Positions 6,408 to 12,922 of a DNA stretch of 12,922 nt are shown piece after piece (positions within the stretch are counted from its first letter, which is position 1; each line of letters begins with the position of its first letter). The position numbers and the translations under genes are program-made. The DNA is taken from the NCBI GenBank assembly GCA_028866355.1, contig JAGWIH010000031.1, positions 1 through 12,922 of the forward strand, written 5' to 3'. The stretch comes from Alphaproteobacteria bacterium (GTDB lineage: Bacteria > Pseudomonadota > Alphaproteobacteria > ATCC43930 > CGMCC-115725). The notes beneath the pieces are model-generated. The model worked only from the letters and a program-made list of their open reading frames with translations, was not told where the DNA came from and made no database searches.

Positions 6408-6899
6408 ATGACCGTGCCGCAGCCTTACACCAAGACGTTTCCGGTTTCGTGGGAAGAGCTGCACCGCAACGCGCGGGCGCTCGCCTGGCGGTTGCTCGAT
6501 CTCGGTCCGTGGCGCAGCGTCATCGCCGTAACACGCGGCGGGTTGGTCCCGGCGGCAATCGTCGCGCGCGAGCTCGACGTGCGATTGGTCGATACGGTCT
6601 GCATCGCCAGCTATGACGATCGTGACCAGGGACCGGTCAAGGTTCTGAAAAGCGCCGCCGGTGACGGCGCCGACCATCTGATCATCGACGATCTGGTCGA
6701 TACCGGCCGCACCGCCGAGGTCGTGCGGCGGCTACTGCCCAAGGCGCATTTCGCGACGATCTATGCCAAGCCCAAAGGCCGGCCGCTGGTCGACACCTTC
6801 ATCACCGAAGTGAGCCAGGACACCTGGATCCTGTTTCCCTGGGATATCGAGCCGCAATTCGCGCCGCCGATCGCCAGCGCGCGCGGCGTTAAGCGGTGA
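6408..6899 (+). CDS. gpt: Xanthine(-guanine) phosphoribosyltransferase
   Basis: This 163-residue cytoplasmic enzyme transfers phosphoribose from PRPP to xanthine or guanine, giving XMP or GMP in purine salvage. It aligns along nearly its whole length with E. coli Gpt (152 residues): VTRGGLVPAAIVARELDVR, VDTVCIASYD, the PRPP loop LIIDDLVDTG at about 91-100, PKAHFATIYAKPKGRPLVD, and QDTWILFPWD with the purine-stacking tryptophan. The extra length is at the two ends. The ATG has no convincing Shine-Dalgarno, and TATCGT at 6397-6402 lies only five bases upstream, so a leaderless transcript is possible. The stop overlaps the GTG of the methyltransferase gene as GTGA. Confidence 0.93.
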   Translation: MTVPQPYTKTFPVSWEELHRNARALAWRLLDLGPWRSVIAVTRGGLVPAAIVARELDVRLVDTVCIASYDDRDQGPVKVLKSAAGDGADHLIIDDLVDTGRTAEVVRRLLPKAHFATIYAKPKGRPLVDTFITEVSQDTWILFPWDIEPQFAPPIASARGVKR

Positions 6900-8089
6900 G
6901 TGCCGGCGGCTATCCGGTCGTCAGCCTATTGCCCGGCCGGCACAAACGCGCCGAGCAAGGCCATCCATGGCTCTATTCCAATGAGATTCAGATGGATAAG
7001 GCCGCCAAGGCGCTACCGCCGGGCAGCCTGGTGCGCCTCGCGGCCGGTTCGGGCAAGCCGCTCGGCGTGGCGACGTTCAACCCACATGCGCTGATCGCCG
7101 CCCGCATCGTCGACCGCGATCCGGCCTGTGTCGTCGATCGCGCGTTCATCGCGGCGCGGCTCAAAGCGGCGATTGCCTTGCGCCATCGGCTCTATCCCGA
7201 GCCTTTCTACCGTGCCGTTCACGCCGAAGCCGACGGCCTGCCAGGCCTGGTGATCGACCGGTTCGGTGACATCGTCGTCGCCCAACTCAATACCGCCGGC
7301 GTGGCGCGGCTTGAAGGCGAGATCGTCGGCGCGCTCGCCCTGGTTCTGGCGCCCAAGGCCATCGTCCTGCGCAACGACGGCGCCGGCCGCAAGCTCGAAG
7401 GCCTGGCGGAGGAAGTCCGGCTTGCTGCCGGCACGCTCGACGGTGCGGTCGAATTCGTCGAAAACGGCACCCGCTTCTTTGCCGATCCAATGGCCGGTCA
7501 GAAAACCGGCTGGTTCTATGACCAGCGCGAGAACCGCCGGGCGGTCGCCGCGCTGGCGAAGGGGTGCCGGTTGCTCGACGCCTATTGCTTTGCTGGCGGC
7601 TTCGCGGTCACGGCGGCGCGTGCCGGCGCATCGTCCGTGGTCGCCATCGACCGCTCGGAAACCGCGCTCGCGCTCGCCAGTCGCGCTGCGGCAACCAACG
7701 GCGTCGAAGCACGCTGTCGCTTCGCGCGCGCCGAGGCCTTTGCCGAGTTCGAGCGACTGGCGGCCGCCGGCGAGCGCTTTGACATCGTCGTTGCCGATCC
7801 GCCCGCCTTCGTCAAATCGAAGAAGGATCTTGGCGCGGGCTTGCGCGGCTATCGCAAGCTCGCGCGGCTGGCGGCCTCGGTCGTGGCGCCGCACGGCATG
7901 CTGTTCATCGCGTCCTGTTCGCACAATGTCGGCGTCGCCGAGTTCGCCGAAGCCGTCCGGCGCGGCGTCTTCGATGCCGGCCGCACGGGCCGCATCTTGC
8001 AGAGCGCGGGCGCGGCGCCGGACCATCCGGTGCATCCGTTCCTGCCGGAAAGCGCCTATCTGAAATCCGAACTGCTGGCGTTCGACTAG
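6896..8089 (+). CDS. rlmI: RlmI-type 23S rRNA (cytosine-C5) methyltransferase
   Basis: The protein has 397 residues. An N-terminal PUA-type RNA-binding domain (GRHKRAEQGHPWLYSNEI and LVRLAAGSGKPLGVATFNP) precedes a central domain with AEADGLPGLVIDRFGD, and then a Rossmann methyltransferase domain. SAM motif I is LLDAYCFAGGFAVTAARAG (about 227-244), followed by acidic D252 (VVAIDRSE), motif IV ADPPAFVKSKKDL at about 300-312 and catalytic Cys341 in ASCSHNV. E. coli RlmI makes m5C1962 in 23S rRNA, and this is the likely role, although related family members have other targets. The GTG overlaps the gpt stop by four bases, indicating translational coupling. The stop shares CTAG with the histidine kinase gene on the other strand. 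Confidence 0.87.
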   Translation: MSAGGYPVVSLLPGRHKRAEQGHPWLYSNEIQMDKAAKALPPGSLVRLAAGSGKPLGVATFNPHALIAARIVDRDPACVVDRAFIAARLKAAIALRHRLYPEPFYRAVHAEADGLPGLVIDRFGDIVVAQLNTAGVARLEGEIVGALALVLAPKAIVLRNDGAGRKLEGLAEEVRLAAGTLDGAVEFVENGTRFFADPMAGQKTGWFYDQRENRRAVAALAKGCRLLDAYCFAGGFAVTAARAGASSVVAIDRSETALALASRAAATNGVEARCRFARAEAFAEFERLAAAGERFDIVVADPPAFVKSKKDLGAGLRGYRKLARLAASVVAPHGMLFIASCSHNVGVAEFAEAVRRGVFDAGRTGRILQSAGAAPDHPVHPFLPESAYLKSELLAFD

Positions 8090-9474
8090 GCGGCTTCGCC
8101 GCCGGCCGGCAACGTCAGCGCGAACACCGTGCCGCCTGCGTCGCTCCGCTCGAGCGCGATGTCGCCGCCATGGGCGCGCATGATTTCGCGCGCGATGGCA
8201 AGGCCGAGGCCGGTGCCGCCCGGCCGCGCCGAACCGGAGAACGCCGTAAACAAATGCGCGCGCGCCTTCGGCGGCAGGCCGGGTCCATCGTCGCTGACGG
8301 CGATACGAAACCCGCTGCCGTTCGGCACGGCGCCGATCACGCAGCGATGCGCGCCGCATTCCGCGGCGTTGCGCGTCAGATTTTCCAGCACCCGCAGCAG
8401 CTGGTCGCGATCGGCATAGACGGCGACTCCCGCGGGCACCTCGTTGACGACGCTGAATCCGTTGTGGGCAGCCGGTTCGCCGACAAGCTCGTCGGCCAAG
8501 GCCGCGAGCGGGAAGCGGCTGCGGTGCAACGGCGGCGCGCTCTCGCGGGTATAGTTGAGCGTGCCGGTGCACAATGCGACGGCGCGATCGATCGCCGCGA
8601 GCAACGCCGGCGCGGCGCGCTTCACTTCGGGCGACGTGCTGCCGGCCAGGCTGTCGGAGGTGAGCCGCGCCGTCGACAAGATGCCACGCAAATCGTGGTT
8701 GATCTTCGAAACGGCAGTGCCGAGCGCGGCGAGATGCTCTTTCTGCCGCAGCGATTGCCGGACCGTCTCCTGCATCGTCGCCAGTTCGCGTTCGGCAAGT
8801 CCGACTTCGTCGCGGCGCTGCGAGGGGCGGATGACACACGATTCGTCCTCGGGATTATCGCGAAAATTTATCATGCTCGTGGTCATGCGGCGCAGCGGCG
8901 CCACCAGCAGCCAGCGCAGGGTGAAATAGACCAGCGCCGCGGTGATCAACGAGATCACCAGCGATACGGCGAAAATGCGCGCGCCAAACGCCAGCAATTG
9001 CCGACGCAGCGGCCCTTCGTCGAGCACGACTTCGACGGTGACGTTGCGGTCCTTGGGTGAAATGCCGAGGACGCGAACCACCCGCGTGCCCGAATGGAAC
9101 AGCGTCGCCATCGTGTCGCCCATCATCTGGAGCATCGATTCCGTGCGCAGGTCGTAGGTGGTCGCGACCGACGGCGGCATGTCCTGTGCCAGCATGAGGG
9201 TGCGGTCGGCCATGTGAACGACGATGGCGTGCGCGCCGACATGGGCGAGCAGCATGTCCGACAAATCCTTGCTCACCATGTTGTCGGGGGTCGCTTCGAG
9301 CGCAAATATCGCCAGATGCGCGGCGTCGATCCGATCGTCGAGATAGGACATCCGCTCGCGGGTGACCGATGGCAGGAAAACCAGCAGCACGCTCGCCATG
9401 ACAAAAATGACAGTCAGGACGAGCAGGCGGGCCGACAAGCCACTCCCGATCCGATCGTTGTGTCCCTCGCCCAT
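8086..9474 (-). CDS. HAMP-domain sensor histidine kinase, orphan
   Basis: The protein has 462 residues. A membrane helix at about 15-36, a periplasmic sensor domain of about 130 residues with no recognised family, and a second helix at about 167-187 lead to a HAMP segment (about 188-240). A helical dimerisation domain carries phospho-accepting His260 (SKINHDLRGIL). The ATPase domain has the N box LENLTRNAAE (363-372), G1 DDGPGL (395-400), F box LFTAF and G2 GGTGLGLA (419-426), all intact, so it should be an active kinase. The H+4 residue is Gly rather than the Thr/Asn used for phosphatase activity in many HisKA kinases. No response regulator gene is adjacent. GGAGG ends three bases before the ATG. 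The ligand is unknown. Confidence 0.9.
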   Translation of the reverse strand: MGEGHNDRIGSGLSARLLVLTVIFVMASVLLVFLPSVTRERMSYLDDRIDAAHLAIFALEATPDNMVSKDLSDMLLAHVGAHAIVVHMADRTLMLAQDMPPSVATTYDLRTESMLQMMGDTMATLFHSGTRVVRVLGISPKDRNVTVEVVLDEGPLRRQLLAFGARIFAVSLVISLITAALVYFTLRWLLVAPLRRMTTSMINFRDNPEDESCVIRPSQRRDEVGLAERELATMQETVRQSLRQKEHLAALGTAVSKINHDLRGILSTARLTSDSLAGSTSPEVKRAAPALLAAIDRAVALCTGTLNYTRESAPPLHRSRFPLAALADELVGEPAAHNGFSVVNEVPAGVAVYADRDQLLRVLENLTRNAAECGAHRCVIGAVPNGSGFRIAVSDDGPGLPPKARAHLFTAFSGSARPGGTGLGLAIAREIMRAHGGDIALERSDAGGTVFALTLPAGGEAA

Positions 9475-9568
9475 GCGCCTCCGCAGACGGCGTTGCCGGT
9501 CGCGCCGGCGGGTTCGCCCTAAGCCATTGACCTGCCTCGCTTAGTCAATTTGCCGCGAGGTTGCGACG

Positions 9569-9597
9569 TTGACTTAGGCCACCTGCTCTCGTATACA
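9569..9597 (+). promoter_or_regulatory. Strong sigma70-type promoter of rpmH
   Basis: TTGACT (9569-9574) and TATACA (9592-9597) are separated by exactly 17 bases, matching five and four of six consensus positions. Transcription would start near 9604, giving a leader of about 35 bases before rpmH. This is the best promoter in the window and probably drives rpmH through engB. Confidence 0.75.
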
Positions 9598-9638
9598 GCG
9601 CCGTCGATTTTGCCAGAAGTTCCGTCGGAGTCATCGCC

Positions 9639-9773
9639 GTGAAGCGCACATACCAGCCCAGCAAACTCGTCCGTAAGCGCCGTCACGGCTTCCGCGCACG
9701 CATGGCGACGGTCGGCGGGCGCCGCGTGTTGTCAAGCCGCCGGGCCAAGGGCCGCAAGCGTCTATCGGCCTAA
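9639..9773 (+). CDS. rpmH: 50S ribosomal protein L34
   Basis: This 44-residue basic protein is typical in length and sequence for L34: MKRTYQPSKLVRKRRHGFRA, then RMATVGGRRVLSSRR and AKGRKRLSA. It binds 23S rRNA in the large subunit. The start is a GTG preceded by GGAG at 9627-9630, eight bases away. It is the first gene of the rpmH-rnpA-yidD-yidC-engB cluster, and 30 bases separate its stop from rnpA. Confidence 0.97.
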   Translation: MKRTYQPSKLVRKRRHGFRARMATVGGRRVLSSRRAKGRKRLSA

Positions 9774-9783
9774 CGCGGAATTG

Positions 9784-9798
9784 GCGCCGGGGAGGCGC
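9784..9798 (+). promoter_or_regulatory. Hairpin holding the rnpA ribosome-binding site
   Basis: GCGCC (9784-9788) and GGCGC (9794-9798) form a perfect 5-bp stem with loop GGGGA. The rnpA Shine-Dalgarno GGGGAGG (9789-9795) fills the loop and the first two bases of the 3' arm, eight bases before the ATG. It could reduce RNase P protein synthesis relative to L34, which is inference. Confidence 0.45.
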
Positions 9799-9803
9799 AG
9801 CCG

Positions 9804-10166
9804 ATGACCAAGATCGCGCGCCTGAAACGGCGCGTTGAATTCCTTGCAGTTGCCGCGAGCCGCCGGAAATACGTCACGCCTGGGCTGATCCTGCAAGCGG
9901 CGCCGCGCGCCGGCGCGAATACGGCACGCGTCGGTCTCACCGCCAGCAAGAAAGTCGGTATCGCGGTGGCACGCAATCGCGCGCGCCGGCGTCTGCGTGC
10001 GGCGGCAGAGCATGTCATCGGCCGGCACGGTGCGCCGGGACACGATTTCGTCTTGATCGCGCGGACCGCAACCTTGACGCGCCCCTTCGACGCGTTACTT
10101 GGCGACATCGAAGCCGCGCTGAAGCAAGTCGGTGCCTATCGCACCGATGGCGGTGATGCATCATGA
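9804..10166 (+). CDS. rnpA: Ribonuclease P protein component
   Basis: This 120-residue basic protein is the protein subunit of RNase P and helps the catalytic RNA remove 5' leaders from pre-tRNAs. The N-terminal TKIARLKRRVEFLAVAASR matches the family, followed by RVGLTASKKVGIAVARNRARRRLR (42-65), which contains the conserved RNR-type RNA-binding helix, and GHDFVLIART. The start ATG at 9804 has an excellent GGGGAGG eight bases upstream. The stop overlaps the yidD start as ATGA at 10163-10166. Confidence 0.96.
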   Translation: MTKIARLKRRVEFLAVAASRRKYVTPGLILQAAPRAGANTARVGLTASKKVGIAVARNRARRRLRAAAEHVIGRHGAPGHDFVLIARTATLTRPFDALLGDIEAALKQVGAYRTDGGDAS

Positions 10167-10384
10167 GCGTCGTGCTTCAAGTGCTCATCCGCGCCTATCA
10201 GTTGCTGATTGCGCCGGTGCTCGGCGCCAACTGCCGCTATTGGCCAAGCTGCTCGCATTACGCGGCAGAAGCGGTGCATGTTCACGGCGCGGCGCACGGT
10301 ACGTGGCTCGCGTTGAAGCGCGTCGCGCGTTGCCATCCTTGGGGCGGATCGGGTGTCGACCCGGTGCCGCCGGCGCGGACCTGA
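10163..10384 (+). CDS. yidD: Membrane protein insertion efficiency factor YidD
   Basis: This is a small 73-residue protein with the YidD signatures: a short amphipathic N-terminus (LIRAYQLLIAPVLG), CRYWPSCSHYA at 24-34, GTWLALKRVARCHPW, and GVDPVP near the end. The three cysteines (24, 30, 57) are those conserved in the family. It is membrane-associated and thought to assist YidC or Sec-dependent insertion. It overlaps rnpA by four bases and is followed one base later by yidC, which fits co-translation in the usual order. Confidence 0.96.
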   Translation: MSVVLQVLIRAYQLLIAPVLGANCRYWPSCSHYAAEAVHVHGAAHGTWLALKRVARCHPWGGSGVDPVPPART

Positions 10385-10385
10385 T

Positions 10386-12125
10386 ATGGACCAGCGCAAT
10401 CTGATCATTGCGATTGCGATCTCGATCGCGATTCTGATCGGCTTCCAGTATTTCGGCGAGCAGTTCTTTCCCGCGCCAACACCGCCAGCGAAAACCGCGT
10501 CGACCGCCAATGCGCCGGCGGCTAAGCCCGGTGCGTCGGCAACGGCGCCGTCGGTTGTCGGCGAAGCCAAAGTTGCGCCGCGCGCGCAAGTCCTCGCATC
10601 AACGCCGCGCGTGGCGATCGACACGCCGCGCCTCGCTGGTTCGATCAATTTGATCGGCGGCCGCATCGACGATCTAACGCTGCGCACTTATCACGAGACT
10701 ACCGATCCGAAGAGCGCGGAAATCGTCTTGCTCGCGCCCGACGGTAGCGAGCATCCCTATTTCCTTCAATTCGGTTGGCTTGCCGCCAGCCCGAACGTGA
10801 AGGTGCCCGGACCGGAAACGCGCTGGACCGCATCGGGCGGCGCGCTGACGCCGAGCCATCCGATCGATCTCACCTGGGATAACGGCGCGGGGCTGAAATT
10901 CACCCGCCACATCGCCGTCGACTCCCAATACATGTTCACCGTCACCGACCACGTCACGAATAGCGGCGCCGCCGCGGTCAAGCTGTCGCCTTACGTGGTC
11001 GACGTTCGCAAAGGCGAACCCGAGGTCTCGCACACCTATCTGCTGCATGAAGGACCGATCGGCGTTACCGACGGCAAGCTACACGACGGCTCATGCCTCT
11101 TCCTCTTGGGATGCGACCCGTTCAATTACGACGAGATGAAGAAACACGCGCACGTGCAGTTCCCGACCACGGGCGGCTGGTTCGGCTTCACCGACAAATA
11201 TTGGCTGACGTCGCTCATTCCGTTGCAGACCGCGTCGGTTACGGCCGAGCTGCAATACGGCAAGGTCGGCGGCGTCGACATCTATCAGGCAGACTATATC
11301 GGCGCCGCGCAAAACGTCGCGCCGGGCGCGAGCGTGACCGAAGAGAGCCGCGCTTTTGCGGGCGCCAAGGTTCTGAATGTGCTGGAAGGCTATGAATCCC
11401 AGGACGGGATTCCGAATTTCGACCGGGCGATCGATTTCGGCTGGTTCTATTGGATCACCAAGCCGATCTTCCTGGCGCTCGGGTTCTTCTACAAGCTGAT
11501 TGGCAATTTCGGTCTCGCCATCCTGCTGCTGACGGTTCTCATCAAGCTCGTCTTCTTCCCGTTGGCGAATAAATCCTATCGCGCGATGAGCAAGATGAAG
11601 AAGCTGCAGCCCGAGATGCAGAAGCTGCGCGAGAAATACGGTGACGACAAACAGAAGCTCAATCAGGAGATGATGGCGCTGTATAAGCGCGTTGGCGCCA
11701 ATCCGATGGCCGGCTGTTTGCCGATTGTCATCCAGATTCCGGTGTTCTTCTCGCTCTACAAGGTGCTGTACGTCACCATCGAGATGCGTCACGCGCCGTT
11801 CTACGGTTGGATCCACGACCTGTCGGCGCCCGATCCGACGAGCTTCGTCAATCTCTTCGGTTGGCTGCCGTACGTGCCGCCGGACGTTTCGTTCCTCCAT
11901 ATCGGCGCCTGGCCGCTGATCATGGGCGTGACGATGTTCCTGCAGCAGAAGCTCAATCCGCAGCCGCCCGATCCGATCCAGGCGAAGATGTTCATGGTGC
12001 TGCCGATTGTGTTCACCTTCATGCTGGCGCAATTCCCCGCCGGCTTGGTGATCTACTGGAGCTGGAACAACCTGCTGTCGATCGCCCAACAGTGGGCGAT
12101 CATGCGGCGCTCCGGCGCCGCCTGA
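10386..12125 (+). CDS. yidC: Membrane protein insertase YidC
   Basis: The protein has 579 residues from the ATG at 10386, which begins MDQRNLIIAIAISIAILIGF as expected for the first membrane helix; an upstream in-frame GTG inside yidD was rejected. An Ala/Pro-rich linker (about 30-70) leads to the periplasmic P1 domain (about 75-345). The conserved insertase core follows from about 350: helix 2 with LTVLIKLVFFPL, cytoplasmic hairpin SYRAMSKMKKLQPEMQKL and DDKQKLNQEMMALYK, then NPMAGCLPIVIQIPVF and later helices ending in a short RRSGAA tail. YidC inserts and folds inner-membrane proteins alone or with SecYEG. The groove residue that is Arg366 in E. coli is Lys387 here. One base separates it from yidD. 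Confidence 0.97.
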   Translation: MDQRNLIIAIAISIAILIGFQYFGEQFFPAPTPPAKTASTANAPAAKPGASATAPSVVGEAKVAPRAQVLASTPRVAIDTPRLAGSINLIGGRIDDLTLRTYHETTDPKSAEIVLLAPDGSEHPYFLQFGWLAASPNVKVPGPETRWTASGGALTPSHPIDLTWDNGAGLKFTRHIAVDSQYMFTVTDHVTNSGAAAVKLSPYVVDVRKGEPEVSHTYLLHEGPIGVTDGKLHDGSCLFLLGCDPFNYDEMKKHAHVQFPTTGGWFGFTDKYWLTSLIPLQTASVTAELQYGKVGGVDIYQADYIGAAQNVAPGASVTEESRAFAGAKVLNVLEGYESQDGIPNFDRAIDFGWFYWITKPIFLALGFFYKLIGNFGLAILLLTVLIKLVFFPLANKSYRAMSKMKKLQPEMQKLREKYGDDKQKLNQEMMALYKRVGANPMAGCLPIVIQIPVFFSLYKVLYVTIEMRHAPFYGWIHDLSAPDPTSFVNLFGWLPYVPPDVSFLHIGAWPLIMGVTMFLQQKLNPQPPDPIQAKMFMVLPIVFTFMLAQFPAGLVIYWSWNNLLSIAQQWAIMRRSGAA

Positions 12126-12129
12126 CGCG

Positions 12130-12774
12130 ATGACGGCTCCGGCGGTGCCCACCGGCGCGGCCGAGCTCGAACGCGGCCGCCGCCTGTTCGCCGTCGAAAG
12201 CCGCTTCGTCGCCGCCGCCGACCAGCCGGCCGCATTGCCCCCGGAGCGCCTGCCCGAGATCGCGTTCGTCGGCCGCTCCAATGTCGGCAAATCGAGCCTG
12301 TTGAACGCGCTCACCGGCCGGAAAGCATTGGCGCGGGTCTCGCGCACGCCCGGCCGCACGCGGGCGATCAATTTCTTTGCGGTCGGCGACCGGCTGATGC
12401 TGGTCGACCTGCCCGGCTACGGATTTGCCGCGGTCTCGCAAGCCGAAACGCGGCGCTGGCGCCAGACCGTCGGCTTCTATCTCGCGCGCCGCGGCGTGTT
12501 GCGGCGCGCACTCCTGTTGGTCGATGCGCGGCACGGGCTGAAGGACTCGGACCGGCTCGCCCTCGATCTGCTGGCGGACCATGCCGTGTCGGCGATGGCG
12601 GTGCTGACCAAAGCCGACAAGATCCGTGCGGCCCAATGCGATGCGCAGGCCGCCGCCGTCGGCGCCGCGCTGGCGCGGCATCCCAGCGCCTATCCGCTCG
12701 TCCTCGCCACCAGCGCCGAAACCGGCCAGGGGATTCCAGCGCTGCGCGCGCTGCTCGCCGCGCTGGCGAGCTAG
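12130..12774 (+). CDS. engB: Ribosome biogenesis GTPase EngB (YihA/YsxC)
   Basis: This is a 214-residue GTPase needed for assembly of the 50S subunit. All GTP-binding motifs are present: G1 GRSNVGKS (48-55), G2 in SRTPGRTR (Thr73), G3 DLPG in LVDLPGYGFA (93-96), G4 TKAD (160-163) and G5 TSA (194-196). ALLLVDARHGLKDSD between G3 and G4 is typical of the family. The start ATG lies four bases after the yidC stop with no strong Shine-Dalgarno, which suggests coupling to yidC translation. The C-terminus ends shortly after the last helix, the normal length for the family. Confidence 0.96.
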   Translation: MTAPAVPTGAAELERGRRLFAVESRFVAAADQPAALPPERLPEIAFVGRSNVGKSSLLNALTGRKALARVSRTPGRTRAINFFAVGDRLMLVDLPGYGFAAVSQAETRRWRQTVGFYLARRGVLRRALLLVDARHGLKDSDRLALDLLADHAVSAMAVLTKADKIRAAQCDAQAAAVGAALARHPSAYPLVLATSAETGQGIPALRALLAALAS

Positions 12775-12786
12775 CGCCGATGCCGG

Positions 12787-12792
12787 TATAAA
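12787..12792 (+). promoter_or_regulatory. Candidate -10 element for argB
   Basis: TATAAA matches five of six -10 positions, and its last base is eight bases before the argB A, so transcription would begin at or beside the ATG. The -35 candidate 17 bases upstream (TGGCGA) is poor. Confidence 0.35.
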
Positions 12793-12800
12793 ACCCCGCC

Positions 12801-12922
12801 ATGAGTGATAAAAACCGCACCGCGCCGCCCGACGCCGCGCTGAAAGCTGCAACGCTGTCAGAAGCGCTGCCCTACATGCGGCGCTATGCCGGCAAGACGA
12901 TCGTCGTCAAATACGGCGGCCA
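12801..12922 (+). CDS. argB: Acetylglutamate kinase, N-terminal fragment
   Basis: The frame from ATG 12801 runs to the window end and gives 40 complete codons. A polar N-terminus (MSDKNRTAPPDAALKAA) leads to LSEALPYMRRYAGKTIVVKYGG, the opening strand and glycine-rich phosphate loop of the amino-acid kinase fold in ArgB. The enzyme phosphorylates N-acetyl-L-glutamate in the second step of arginine synthesis. Position after engB is common in alphaproteobacteria and supports the call. No Shine-Dalgarno is visible between the engB stop and the start. The gene is cut by the window edge, not broken. Confidence 0.92.
   Translation, partial: MSDKNRTAPPDAALKAATLSEALPYMRRYAGKTIVVKYGG

Noticed and set aside
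7013..8839. A 608-codon open frame on the minus strand across rlmI and part of the kinase gene
   Set aside because: It runs antisense to rlmI and out of frame in the kinase gene, is Arg/Ala-rich and of low complexity, and matches no domain. Long antisense frames are expected at this GC content.
9475..9800. Replication origin near rpmH-rnpA
   Set aside because: In many bacteria this cluster adjoins dnaA and oriC, but no dnaA gene, DnaA-box cluster or AT-rich unwinding region is visible here.
11091..12371. A 426-codon minus-strand frame opposite yidC and engB
   Set aside because: Both genes on the other strand are certain; the frame is a composition artefact rich in Arg, Glu and His.
1..12922. 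CRISPR array, insertion sequence or toxin-antitoxin pair
   Set aside because: No regularly spaced repeats, terminal inverted repeats with transposase, or paired small genes were seen.

Overview
The window is high-GC DNA with dense, mostly short-spaced genes on both strands. The block rpmH-rnpA-yidD-yidC-engB-argB at the right end is a familiar alphaproteobacterial order, and two perfect TTAA-N7-TTAA motifs (the CtrA-binding pattern) agree with that. The best guess is an alphaproteobacterium of the Rhodospirillales/Hyphomicrobiales type; genus cannot be read from the sequence.

Left part (1-1836, plus strand): the C-terminus of an unidentified protein, then nnrS (12-helix haem/NO-stress membrane protein) overlapping by one base with a DUF488 gene. 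This is probably a small nitrosative-stress unit.

1802-3870: an RpfF-like crotonase (candidate diffusible-signal-factor synthase, minus strand) diverges from an alpha/beta hydrolase that carries every catalytic and halide-pocket residue of fluoroacetate dehalogenase. Between them is a strikingly AT-rich 242-bp spacer with two CtrA-type boxes. This is the most interesting part of the window.

3867-6363: a GT8-like glycosyltransferase (minus), a tRNA-Arg(ACG) with encoded CCA (minus), and a promoter followed by an uncharacterised coiled-coil lipoprotein with a C-terminal alpha/beta domain (plus).

6408-9474: gpt (xanthine phosphoribosyltransferase) and an RlmI-type 23S rRNA methyltransferase overlap by GTGA on the plus strand; they converge on an orphan HAMP sensor histidine kinase (minus).

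9475-12922: a strong sigma70-type promoter drives rpmH, rnpA, yidD, yidC and engB. These supply ribosomal protein L34, the RNase P protein, membrane-protein insertion functions and a 50S-assembly GTPase. argB is cut by the window end and may have its own promoter. No mobile element, CRISPR array, integrase or replication origin was seen. No complete, clearly new multi-gene system is evident; the CtrA-box/RpfF-like locus is the strongest lead.
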